From Phaeosaccion multiseriatum (Eukaryota > Ochrophyta, other classes), in contig OZ218950.1 in NCBI GenBank assembly GCA_965112735.1, positions 2,728,001-2,792,000 on the forward strand: a stretch of DNA of 64,000 nt. Reading direction: 5' to 3'. Numbering within the stretch: position 1 is the first letter of the stretch; every line of letters begins with the position of its first letter. Below the pieces are notes generated by a model. That model saw only the letters and a list, made by a program, of their open reading frames with translations, did no database searches and was not told where the DNA came from. A program made the translations under genes and the position numbers. Shown here one piece after another: positions 11,131-21,385 of this stretch.

Positions 11131-11580
11131 CGGTTATGCGGAAGTACGCAACTCCTTTCTGAGATCGTTGATTGGCACCCCTGACAATCATTGGTTGGTG
11201 GTGATTGTCACAGATGCCATCAGTTGGTGATGATTGTCACAGATGCCATCAGTTAGTGATGATTGCCACGGATGCCATCAGTTGGTGATGATTGTCACAG
11301 ATGCCATCAGTTGGTGATGATTGCCACGGATGCCATCAGTTGGTGATGATTGTCACGCATGCCATCAGTTGGTGATGATTGCCACGGATGCCATCAGTTA
11401 GTGATGATTGTCACAGATGCCATCAGTTGGTGATGATTGTCACAGATGCCATCAGTTGGTGATGATTGTCACAGATGCCATCAGTTGGTGATGATTGTCA
11501 CAGATGCCATCAGTTGGTGATGATTGTCACAGATGCCAGTCAGCGATCTTAAGAGGAGTTGCGTACTTCTGCATGCGCCC
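11131..11580. mobile_element. MITE-like element with long terminal inverted repeats and a 29-nt minisatellite core
   Basis: The left end (about 11135-11190) and the reverse complement of the right end (about 11521-11576) align over about 55-60 nt. They share GAAGTACGCAACTCC exactly, then GATCG(T/C)TGA(T/C)TGGCA and TGACAATCA, with one indel. Between them are eleven complete copies of a 29-nt unit (GATGCCATCAGTTGGTGATG plus ATTGTCACA), phase 11213-11531, differing by few substitutions. There is no transposase ORF, so it would be non-autonomous. The unit contains TGATTGTCA, the reverse complement of the inner end of the inverted repeat, so the array may have grown from that end. No clear target-site duplication was identified. 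Confidence 0.65.
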
Positions 11581-11833
11581 CGCGCCAACAACCGGCTGCC
11601 TCCCCACCTGCACGCCGCCAACGAGCAGCCAAGACTCCATCTTTCTCCACTGTTTTCCTTTATTTTTTCTTGCCCCTCACTGCTTCACTGACTTAACTGT
11701 CGCAATTCTCTTCACTGCCTCACTTCCCTCATTTCTTTCATCGCCTCCCTTCCTCCACTGCCTCACTGACTTACTGCCTCAGTGCCTTGCTGCCTTGCTC
11801 ATCACTGCCTCACTGCCTCACTGCCTCACTGCC

Positions 11834-14800
11834 TCATTGGCCGGCGGTGGGAGAGAAGGGAGCATTACCGGCGGGGGGCGGCAGGCGAGGAGAAAGAGGC
11901 CCCCCCACCCCTTCTTCTTGTTGTAAGCCTTGTAAGCGGCCTTGGCCTTGGCGAGGGCTGTAGCACGCATCCGCCTTGAGCAACACTCGGGTAGACGGAG
12001 ACTCCTGTCTGCTGCCGCTGCCACCGCTGTGACCACCGCTGTGACCACCGCTGTGACCACCGCTGTGACCACCGCTGTGACCACCGCTACCGCTGCTGCT
12101 ACATCGGTCTTCCTTGCCGAGCAGAGGCGGCAGTGCAGTAAGGTGGGAATGCCCTCCCGGTGCTGCCGCTGCTACCGGCGCTAGCGTAGACAGGTCGGTG
12201 CCAACTGGTACCACTGCTGTACCACCAACTGCTACTGTTGGCGCCGCGTCATACCCCTCCCCCTTGGCCTCTTCTTCCAAGGCGTTGCTCGCCCTTGCAA
12301 TGGCACTGGCAGTAGCAACATCAGAAGCGGTTGGTGATACAGTGGCAAGCCTTGCCCTTGCCCTTGCGTCGTCTTGGTCTTCTTCCTTGCCCCGCGCCTC
12401 AAACCGGCCGAGAGCTACCGCAGGGATGAGAGAGGGGGGGGGGCGATCGAGGGCATCTAACGCGGCAAGGGGGTTCTCTCCTCCTCCTCCTCCTCCTCCT
12501 CCTCCTCCTCCTCCTCCGCTTCGCATACTTCTCCCCTGAGTCGCTGCTGAGTGAGCAGTGTCGCTGCCCTTAATGGTGTGAGTGGTGGGGAGGGGTACGT
12601 CGACATTTGTGGGCAGACGCACTGGCGCCGGGATGGTTGGGCGGATCCAGACCTTAGCCAATCTGGAGAGGGGGAGAGGGAGGGAGGGAGGGAAGAAGGG
12701 AGGGAAGAAGGGGGAGAGAGAGAGAGAGAGAGAACAGATGGAGGGAGGGAGAGGGAGAGACAAGAGAGAGGGTTAGTGGGCGAGGTATTGGGTGTGCAAA
12801 GCAGCAGCGCGAGACTCGTCCATCAACTCCAGGTCATGAACATTCCGCGGTCAGCCTTTTGCTGACATACTGCACATTATTGTTCCATTCTCTTTCCACC
12901 ACTGCCCACTACCGCCTTCTGTCGCTCTCTTTCCCCCCTATTCTCTGTCTCTCCCTCTGTCTCTCCCTCTGTCTCTCCCTCTCTCTCCCTCCCTCTCCCT
13001 CTCCCTCTCTCTCTCCCTCTCCCTCTGTCCTCCCCCCTCCCTCTGTCCTCTGTGTCACTTACCCTTCGCTGCCCACCGTCACAAAGCCGCTCCTGCAGTG
13101 CTGAATCATGCAGTGAGGCCGCAGCGCCGTGGTCTTGAAGCACAAAGGAGTGGCCATCGGGGCCGTCGCTCTCCGCAGACTCGGGGCAATGACGCCAAGC
13201 TTGAAGTTGGGCCCCTGATTGGGTCCTCCCTGCCCCTGATTGGGTCCTTCCTGCCCCTGATTGGGTCCGCCCTGCCCTTGATTACTCCCCACCAGCTCCT
13301 GCCCTTGCCCCTGTCCCCCCTTGGATCCTGTGAGTCCCGACACCCCGCCCCCCCGGAGATTGAGGTTGTCCAAGTTGGGCATCATCGCGTCTCCCCCCCC
13401 ACTCCCTCCTCCCCCTGTGGGGAGGCTGCTGTTGCTGACGGCCACGTGGAGCAGGGGAGTCTCTGTCGCACCCCCCCGGAAAGCCTTGCTGTGGCTGCGT
13501 TTGATAGCCCCTGCAGGGCTGCTGCTGCTGCTACCGCTGTTTCCGTGGCTTATGCCTGGCCAATAACCGCTCCACTCATTCTCGGTGTATCCTTCCCCTC
13601 CTCCTCCTCCTCCTCCTCCTCCTCTTCTTCTTCCTCCTCCTCCTCCTCCTCCTCCTCCTCCTCCTCCTCCTCCTCCTCCTCCTCCTCCTCCTTTTCCCCC
13701 TCCTCCCCCTCCTCCTCTTCCTCCCCCTACTCCTCCTCCTCCTTTTCCTCCCCCTCCCCCTCCTCCTCTTCCTCCCCCTCCTCCTCCTTCTCCTCCCCCT
13801 CCTCCTCCTCCTTCTCCTCCTCCTCCTTCTCCTCCTCCTCCTCCTCCTCCTCCTCCTCCTCCTCCTTCTCCTCCTCCTCCTTCTCCGCTGGGGGAAGCGA
13901 GAGGCGATTCCGACATACCCGTGCTGAAGGCGCTACCGGCACTCAGTGGTGCAGCGGCAGCAGCAGCGGCAGCCGCAAATGCAGACGGGGACGTCAGTGG
14001 AGAGGGACCTCGTGCTGCCTGCGTCAGGGGAAAGCCGCCCTCTTGCAAGAGGCAGTCCGATGATCTGTAACGGGTCTGACTCCCCAGGGGGACGGGCAGG
14101 GGCGTCTCGGGGCGACCACTTAGAGAGTCGTCCTCCTGAGGGGGGGGGAGGGAGAGAGGGAGGGTGGGAGGGGTGCCGTTACTCACCGTTACATCCCGCT
14201 TCCCCCCCCGTTACCCACCCATACGTATCCGCCGTCCTCCACCCTAACCCGTACCGTTAACCCGCCGTTACCATCGTAATTCACCGTTACCCATAAAGTT
14301 AACCCGCCGTTTAACGCCCCCCCCCCCCCCCCACTTCGCACCTCTTCGAACTCCCACATGGCCATCTTGCAGTCCTCCCCCACAGATGTGAGGCGGTAGC
14401 CGCCCCCCTCCCCCCCTCCCCATCTGTCGAAGGCCACTCCTCTGACCCAGCTGCTATGTGCCTCCCCGCGCATCACGCATCTTTCAAGTCAAGTCCATGC
14501 GTTGGGAGATTTGGAGATTGGACAGGAGATGGAATATTGGAGTGGAGCAGTAGTGGGGGAGTGGAACAGCAGTGGAACAGCAGTGGAACAGTGGATAGGA
14601 GATAGGACGTTGGAGTGGAGCAGCAGTGGAGCAGTGGGGCAGCAGTGGAACAGTAGTGGAACAGTGGAGAGGAGATAGGACGTTGGAGTGGGGCAGCAGT
14701 GGAGCAGTGGGGCAGTGAACCAACAGCAGTGGGGCAGTGAAGCATTGGAGTAAGCAGAGCACTGACGAACATGTACACATCCCCCCTACACCCTACATTG

Positions 14801-17800
14801 GGTACCCACCCTCCCCTCCCCCTCCACCCTGCCTCGCATCGCCTTGCTTTACGTACGCTAAGGAGGGGCGCGTGGCACTTCACTCCATATTCACAGATGG
14901 CGTACAGCATCCTTCTGTCTTTCATTCTTACTTACCTGCGATTCCTGCTGGAGATGCCCCACAGACAAATCGAGTCATCCTCCCCTCCCGTGGCGAGGTA
15001 GCGGCCTGCAAGCATTCATTCGTTCGTTCATAGGAAGGACCATGAAGGGAAGGACCATGAAGGGAAGGGGTGTAAGCACGTAAAGCTCAGGCAGTCAGCG
15101 TGTGCGTGTACATGTACTGAGGACAAGAGCGGCGCGTCCTACGATGGTAGGGCTTGTGTCATTGGACTGGATTGGAATGGATGGCAGTGGATGGCAGTGG
15201 ATTGGATTGGATGGCAGTGGATTGGAATGGATGGCAGTGGATGGCAGTGGATTGGATTGGATGGCAGTGGATTGCAATGGATGGCAGTGGATGGCAGTGG
15301 ATTGGATGGTATAGGATTGGATTGGATTGGATGGCACTGGATTGGAATGGATGGCAGTAGATGGCATTGCATTGGATGGCATTGGATTGGAAGTGATGGC
15401 AGTGGATGGCATTGGATTGGGTGGCATTGGATTGGATTGGATGGCATTGGATTGGATGGCATTGGATTGGAATGGATTGGAATGGATGGCAGTGGATGGT
15501 ATTGGGTTGGGTGGCATTGGATTGGATCGGATGGCGGTGGATGGCATTGGATTGGATTGCAGGGACACGACGCGTGGGTGGGTGCGTGCGTACGTATGCT
15601 CGTTAGTCTCTGGGCCCGTCCGTAACTGATTCCTTTGTGGAGAGCTGATCATCGTCCATTCTACTTTCCTTGTATCCTCCTTGTTCCATATTTATGACTC
15701 CTACCTCCCTTCTATGCCCCCTGTTCCATGTTTATTACTTATTACTTACCGTCGGGACTCCAGTCCAGGCATAGGAAGGCCCCGAACCAGCTCCGAAAGC
15801 CAAAGAGAAGCGTCTGCAGAGTGTAGTCCAGCACACTCAACACGCCGTCCTTAGTGCTCACCGCTAGCAGCAGTCTCTCCTGTGGCTGCCGCTGCTCTTC
15901 CTCCTCCTCCTCCTCCTGCTGCTGCTGGTCGTGGTGGTGGTGGTTTGGGGGGTGGTGGTGGCGTGGGTAGGAGGACGGGGCGGCGGGGGTCCGAAGCACG
16001 ACAGGACTGAACGCCATGTCCGTCACCAGCGCGCCCCGGCTGTGATCTCCAAGCCGCCAGCGGGTCTTTGGGTTATACCCCGCGGCGTTATTCTCCACCT
16101 GCAGAACGAAGCGGCCCGAGGAGGCAGAGTAGGGATTGGCCGGCAGGCTATTGCTATCATCTCCCACCCCTACCCCTCCTGCCCCGAGCTCACTCGCGCC
16201 GCCGCTGCTACCAAAGGGGTTGTTAACCCCACCGCTGACACTCCCTCTCAAAGGGGAAGGGGATGAGATGTAGGAGGGGGGCCGTGGGGGGTAAGGCGAA
16301 GAGGTCGAGGTGGAGGCGGGCGAGGGCGGTAGGGAAGAAGCATGTCCCCCGGCTGCTGCTGCTGCTGCCCCTGTGTAGTCGTGGGCACTGGCAGTGCTGC
16401 TGCTGCTGCTGACGGCCGTGTCGTAGCTGTGCTGGTGAGGAATGGGAGCCGCCAAGGCCCCCAGGGGCTTCTCGTTCCGACAAGAGCTGTGAAACGTGAA
16501 CAGGTCCCCAGTGCTGAAGGCCACAATGATCTCATACGCCTCGCTGCCGTTACCATTGCCGCTGTCGCTGCCGTCCTCCTCTGGATGAAGTCCCGCCCCC
16601 ACCGCTTCTTGTCCCTGCGTCTCGCCACCATCGGCTGCCATCCCTTCCTGCTGATACCTATTACTACTACCACTTGCCCTTGCCCTTGCCTTAGGTCGAG
16701 TGGTGCGAACTCTGCGCGGAACAAACTTGATGACGGCGACGCTTCCCTTGCAAATTGTCTGATTCACGTTGTGCTCGGACAGCACTGACGGATTGGCACC
16801 AAACAGATTAATCGTCGCCACCTCCCCCGTGCGGAAGCCCACCGCCACCGTCTTATCGGGTTCTACATCCGGCTCCATTGGGCAATCACCGTCGCCAACA
16901 CTTGTACTTCCAACGTCCCGACTCGGAGTCCTCCTCGAAGAAAGAGGAGGCGCGGCAGGGTGGGCTCCGAAGATGTCGTGGCAGGTGGGTGACGTCCTGA
17001 ACTTGACCTTTTGCTCGATGCGGTCCCGCAAAACTGCTGCTTCCCCCTCCTCTCCTTCTTCTCCTTCATCGTCCCTGACACCAGAGTAGTCGCCATGCCC
17101 CTTCTTCCTGTTGCCGTCGTGGCTGCTTGCAGTGGCACCTCCCCGCCTTGCGCCAGGCTGCTGCTGCTGTTGCTTCCCCTCCTCATCATCTTCCATACCA
17201 TCGGTTGAGTCACCATCACTGGTCTGCGGTGCTGCTCCTACCCAAAGCTCTCTGCTGGAGTCGTGCTTTTGGAAACGGAAGTATTGAAGCGATTCATTCA
17301 CGCTGGCCAATACCCAAACCTCCTCCCCCGTATCAGTCGGATGTTGAGTCCCCGACCCTCGCCTCCCTGCCCCACCACCATCTTCCGCTCCTCGAGAGAG
17401 ACCCCCAGCTCCTCCATCGTACTGCGCCTCGTTCGACTCGTCTCCAGAGTAAGGCATACCCTCCTCCTCCTGCTCCTCCCCTCCCCCCCCTTCCTCCTCC
17501 TGCAGCAGATCTCTCCGCAAAGCTGACTCGTGATTCCACCGCCGTTGGCGCTGACCATAATGCTGATGGACAGTGTCCCTTCGAAGAATACTGAGGTAAT
17601 ACTGGTCCCCAGCAGGCTGTGCTCTGGCTCTCTTTTGGGGAAGGGCTCGAGAGAGGTCCAGCTCCAAGCACGCCTTCAAGTCATATTGGTCCTACAGCCA
17701 ATGAGGCCAAACGATGGGAGCAAAAGGGGGAGGCGAAGGGAGACTCAGCGGGTTGACAGGGCGTGTTGCCCAACCAAGGGCGGAAAAGAGGCAATGAGAG

Positions 17801-18036
17801 GGGCGGGGAAGAGGGCAGATCACAAGAGAGAGGGAGAATGAGAGAAAGAGAGAGATCATTTCCTTCTGAGCGTGGAGAGGAAGAAGAGAAGAGTGAGAAA
17901 GGGAGGATAGGAGTACCTTCTGGCCTGAGCCGTGCCTCTTGCGAGCACGGACGGAGGTCACTTCAGCTGGCTGCTGGGCTAGTGAGTGCGACCTCTCATG
18001 CTGTTGCTGGCGCTGCTCCATCCTGTGATGGCTCAT
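11834..18036 (-). CDS. WD40-repeat protein of the WDR20/creC type
   Basis: Exons: 18036-17917, 17691-15750, 15005-14936, 14480-14342, 14135-13063, 12662-11834 (1390 aa). Every junction keeps frame. The family (WDR20, fungal CreC) forms beta-propellers that bind and activate ubiquitin-specific proteases of the USP12/46 (CreB) type. Family-like blades are visible: VAVGFRTGEVATINLF, IIVAFSTGDLFTFHSS, a segment ending DHSRGALVTDMAFSP, LLLAVSTKDGVLSVLD, FGAFLCLDWSPDGRYLATGG, GGEDDSICLWGI, and AHSSWVRGVAFD with SVGEDCKMAMWEF. A terminal blade FVTVGSEGLAKVWIRP is split by an intron. Insertions of low complexity (polyQ, polyE, a Gly/Glu tract) and a C-terminal tail with five GGHS repeats make it much longer than animal WDR20. 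Partner and substrate are unknown. The fifth exon's Gly tract comes from a TCC microsatellite. Confidence 0.85.
13594..13886. repeat. (TCC)n trinucleotide tract within a coding exon
   Basis: On the sense (-) strand it reads GGA/GGGGAA and stays in frame through exon 5 of the WDR20-like gene, encoding a long Gly-rich tract with Glu, Arg and Lys. Because it keeps frame, I treat it as exonic; an unrecognised intron is possible. Confidence 0.8.
14511..14756. repeat. GGAGTGGAGCAGCAGTGG-type minisatellite in an intron
   Basis: Units such as GGAGTGGAGCAG, CAGTGGAACAG and CAGTGGGGCAG are repeated and nested. A longer block carrying AGGAGATAGGACGTTGGAGT occurs twice (near 14597 and 14669). It fills much of the intron 14481-14935 of the WDR20-like gene. 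Confidence 0.8.
15163..15560. repeat. GGATT/GGCAGT satellite-like array in an intron
   Basis: About 400 bp of GGATTGGATT, GGAATGGAT and GGCAGTGGAT units occupy the intron 15006-15749 of the WDR20-like gene. All six frames stay open in places and encode only MDGSGWQW or PLPSNPI repeats, so no protein is called. Confidence 0.9.
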
Positions 18037-18271
18037 CTCCTCGCTACTAGATCATGGAAGCAAGCAGGATCGGCTATGGCTATGTTTATCATCCGCCATG
18101 TACTGATAGATAGGGGAATCAGGAAGGAAGGTGGTACAGAAAAGAGAGAGACCAGTGGGGAAGCAGGAAGGCAGCCCACCGAAGTGCCCGGAGTGGTGCT
18201 CCAAAAAATCACAGAGTCGTGTAACGGGATAGAGGGGCAGCACCGGGCCCGCGGTGAGGCCGTAGAGCGCC

Positions 18272-20294
18272 ATGCCGTCCATCGCGGCGTTTGTGAATGG
18301 GCTTCTTGCCGGGGACATGTATAGTGAAGGGGAGGCGCATCTGCTGTACGAGTGCATCGGCGAACTTAACGACGGACAGCTGAAGCTCCTGATTAAATAC
18401 TGTGAGCGAACTTTGCCTGGACTGAGCAATCCGATGTGGGTGGATTCGCATCAGCAGCTTCTGAAGGTAAGAGTTGCGTCCCGCAGCTCTTTCCCTTCGC
18501 CCGGGTTGCTCAGCAGCTCCCTCTGAACTTTCTCTCTCATCAGGCTAGCTGTGGCGAACGAGATCGTCGTGAAGAAGAGAGGGGCCGCGCTGCCCGAGAC
18601 GAGTTGATTAACCTCACACAGGCGCACACAGGTCTAAGGGCTAAGGTGTGGGACAAGAAACACGCGAAGCTGGACAAGGAGCTTGGTAAGTAACAGAAGC
18701 CCACGCAGCCCTGTTGTTGATATAACCAGCCGCTATGGCTCTTGCTGGCGCCCTTCCGCTTACTCGTATGTGTCTCGTTGTCTCGCTGTAGGCAAGTTTC
18801 AAAAGTTTCTAAAGGAGCGAGCGCACAAGGAGGCAGAAGATCACGTCCGCGGAGAGGAGCGGAAGCGGATGTACGCCGAATCCCTCGACCTCCCAGAGCG
18901 CGCCATCAAAGGGAGGATGCAGAAACGGATCCTTCTCTCTCTGTCCTGCTGTGCCTGCATGTTCGCTCCATCTCTAATGCTCTTGCCTGCACCCATAGAG
19001 CTTATCATTGTCCTACTGGTGGGGGTCAGTGTGTCCGGCTGTCTATGCTGCTGTCTGGGGATGCTCAAGGGCGCAGTTAAGATTTGGCCGACGGATGAGG
19101 AGGTATTGGAGAAGGAGATAAAGGCTAGACAAAAGACCATTTTGAAGGTGAGTGTCATCCTTACCCTGCCGCAAAACAGCCCCTGGGGAATCAATCTTAT
19201 CGAACATTTCGAGAGGTTGCTTCCACTTCCAAGTTCCACGCACACCAACCGTCCATACACACACTTCTGGTCTGCCGCTGAAAGAGCGGACAACATACAT
19301 TCCACTACTCTGATCGCCCTCGTCTTGTCTGCAGCCTTGCGCTGTACTTGCACATTCTCTGGACTACTGCGGAAACAATCAAGTCTTGTCCAGTCTCTGA
19401 GGCCTTGGAACTTTTCTTGTTCCCCACAACATCATTCATGCCTAAAAACAACAGGGCTACGAGAAAGACATGAGGACTCACTACGAAGAGTTCGAGGCCC
19501 AATTTGAGGTAAGATAGTAGGGAGAGTGGGATAGCACTGGGGTAGTAAGCACACGCTCTCGTCAAAGAAAGGGCGAAGGAGATGAAGCATGGACGAGATG
19601 ACGATGGAAGAAAGCTGATGGGTGAGTGTCTGTACTCCACGCGCTTCTCTGACCTCTTTACGTTACTCAGGAGGACATGGCGTGGCGAGACAACTTTATC
19701 AAAACACAACGAATGCTCAAGAAGACAGAGAAGCTTCAGTTAGAGCGACAGGCAAACCTGCCAGCAGCGGGGGGAGGGGGTGGTGAAGGTACAGGTACAG
19801 GCAGTACGGTACCCGAAAGCAGCAGCAGCGGCGGCGGCGGCAAAAACTTGAGCTGGATGGACAATGCCCAGGAGAGGGGAGGGGAGATGGCAACAGAAGG
19901 AGGGTTTTCCGACCACAATGAGCTGGAGGCGACGATGCTCATGGCACCCCCAGACACCACGCCACACGACGAGGCAGCAGGGCAGGTCACAGCCGGGCCC
20001 GCCACAGAGGGGCAGACCACAGCAGGGCCGGCCACAGAAGGGCCAGCCACAGAAGGGCAGACCACAGAGGCCCAAGCGAAAGTGGTAGCAGCACCGGACA
20101 AAAGGGAAGGGACACAAGGACAGTTTACAGTGGGGCCATCCGCAGCAGGGCAGGCCACAACAGCACCAGCGACACCGGTAGCGGCCTCGTTGGACAAGAA
20201 GGACGGGAAAGAGGGGCGGGTGGTGGCACAAAGAGGAGGCCAGGTCGGCGAGGACAATGACGTCGAGTCCGGTGTTCGAATAGATGACAGCTGA
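18272..20294 (+). CDS. two-TM coiled-coil protein of unknown function
   Basis: Exons: 18272-18466, 18544-18685, 18792-19147, 19455-19508, 19671-20294 (456 aa), all in frame. The N-terminal 65 residues are helical (LLYECIGELNDGQLKLLIKY). They are followed by a charged Arg/Lys/Glu coiled coil (residues about 80-150), a membrane hairpin rich in Cys (LSLSCCACMFAPSLMLL, then IIVLLVGVSVSGCLCCCLGM), and a second coiled coil ending LKKTEKLQLERQ. The C-terminal 150 residues are low complexity, with tandem PATEGQTTAGP-like repeats resembling a mucin. I recognise no family. The hairpin flanked by coiled coils suggests a membrane-shaping or tethering role, which is only an inference. Its start lies 235 bp from that of the WDR20-like gene. 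Confidence 0.7.
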
Positions 20295-21385
20295 GGAGGA
20301 AGAGGAGGAGGAACGGAGGACATGCGAACATGTCAATGACTGGGGTAGCTAGGAGGATTGCTTTCAAAGGCTTTCCCCGCCATGTCTCCCCTGGAGCAAC
20401 GCTTCTTCCTGGCTGTGGACAGCCCGCGGGTGACACCCGCCCCAATCCATTCCCCCGATGGCCGCTCTCCAAGGGAATCCCCCGCGGCTAGGAGAGAAGT
20501 TCACCCTGGACATCGGGTTGCTGGGCTTCGCCTCGCAGGTAGGGTTAAGAGCTGGCACGGCATCACGTGGAACGAAGCAAGACAGGAGAGGAGGTGCCGA
20601 GCATAGACCGATCCGACCCGTGTTTGAGGGGTCGTCGCTGCCTGGGCCCCCCTACCTCATGGCCGGGGGCGCTTTCGCCTTCCATCGCTCTCGTGTATTC
20701 CTTCGGCCTGCCCGAGGGGGGTGACGACGAGTCGCTCTTGGTGGGTAATTTCGGCCTAGACACCCACCACGACGAGTCGCTCTTGGTGGGGAACTTCGGC
20801 CTAGACACCCACGGCTACGATGGAATGGCGACAAAGGCTCTGCTCAGCGGCAGCGGGGACGGAGAGGAGGAGGAGGAGGAGGAGGAGGAGTGGAGCACGC
20901 CCGTGGGGACTACGAACACGGGCCGGAAGGAGCAGCACAAGAGCAGGACCAAGGGGGATGGCTGACGATGCATGGTGAGGCACGCGATTCAAGCATCACC
21001 AACATCATCCCACAGGAGCATGAGCTCTTGCCGCCCACCCGCAGCAGAGAGCCGCCATTCCGGCTGACGGGCCCAACCCTCACAAGGGGTGCCGAAGGGA
21101 TGAGAGGCTTGGAAGGCACCCGCCCCTGACCGCCTGGCGCTGGCCAACAGTCGGGGTGCCGCTGGCCAAAGAGAAGTGCTTCGCCCCTGCAGCGAGCGGC
21201 GACACGAGTCCGTCGCTAGGGAAAGGAAGCGCGCTCCTTCGTCCCCTCAGAATCGACGAGAGAAACGCGTCATTCCCTCTCGCTCCCCGGCTTTGGGTTT
21301 TTATTTTTATTGTAATGAAAATTAAAGGTGTTGGTGAGCGAGGGGCCGCGCCGACCGCCAACCACCAAACACGCTCTTCCCTCAC
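20295..21385. other. unresolved region, possibly a short gene
   Basis: No convincing gene. On the + strand an ATG at 20458 opens MAALQGNPPRLGEKFTLD and reaches a plausible donor (CAG|GTAGGG at 20538). Another frame (20582-20965) carries two tandem copies of DESLLVGNFGLDTH (about 45 bp each, 20727-20815), then a Glu run and a basic tail ending TKGDG. Linking the two would need a 43-nt intron, shorter than any other here. Ribosome-profile or RNA data would be needed to call it. The last part (21290-21330, AT-rich TTTTTATTTTTATTG) looks like the 3' flank of the PH-domain gene. Confidence 0.35.

Noticed and set aside
11205-11540. CRISPR-like array of regularly spaced repeats
   Set aside because: The 29-nt units are directly adjacent with no unique spacers, and the setting is a eukaryotic nuclear genome.
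13098-14063. + strand frame opposite the WD40 gene, poly-Ser/poly-Pro
   Set aside because: Shadow of the - strand coding exon, whose splicing and blade motifs are supported.
15102-15652. Overlapping frames encoding MDGSGWQW or PLPSNPI repeats
   Set aside because: They are products of the GGATT/GGCAGT array, open on both strands, inside an intron that splices cleanly.
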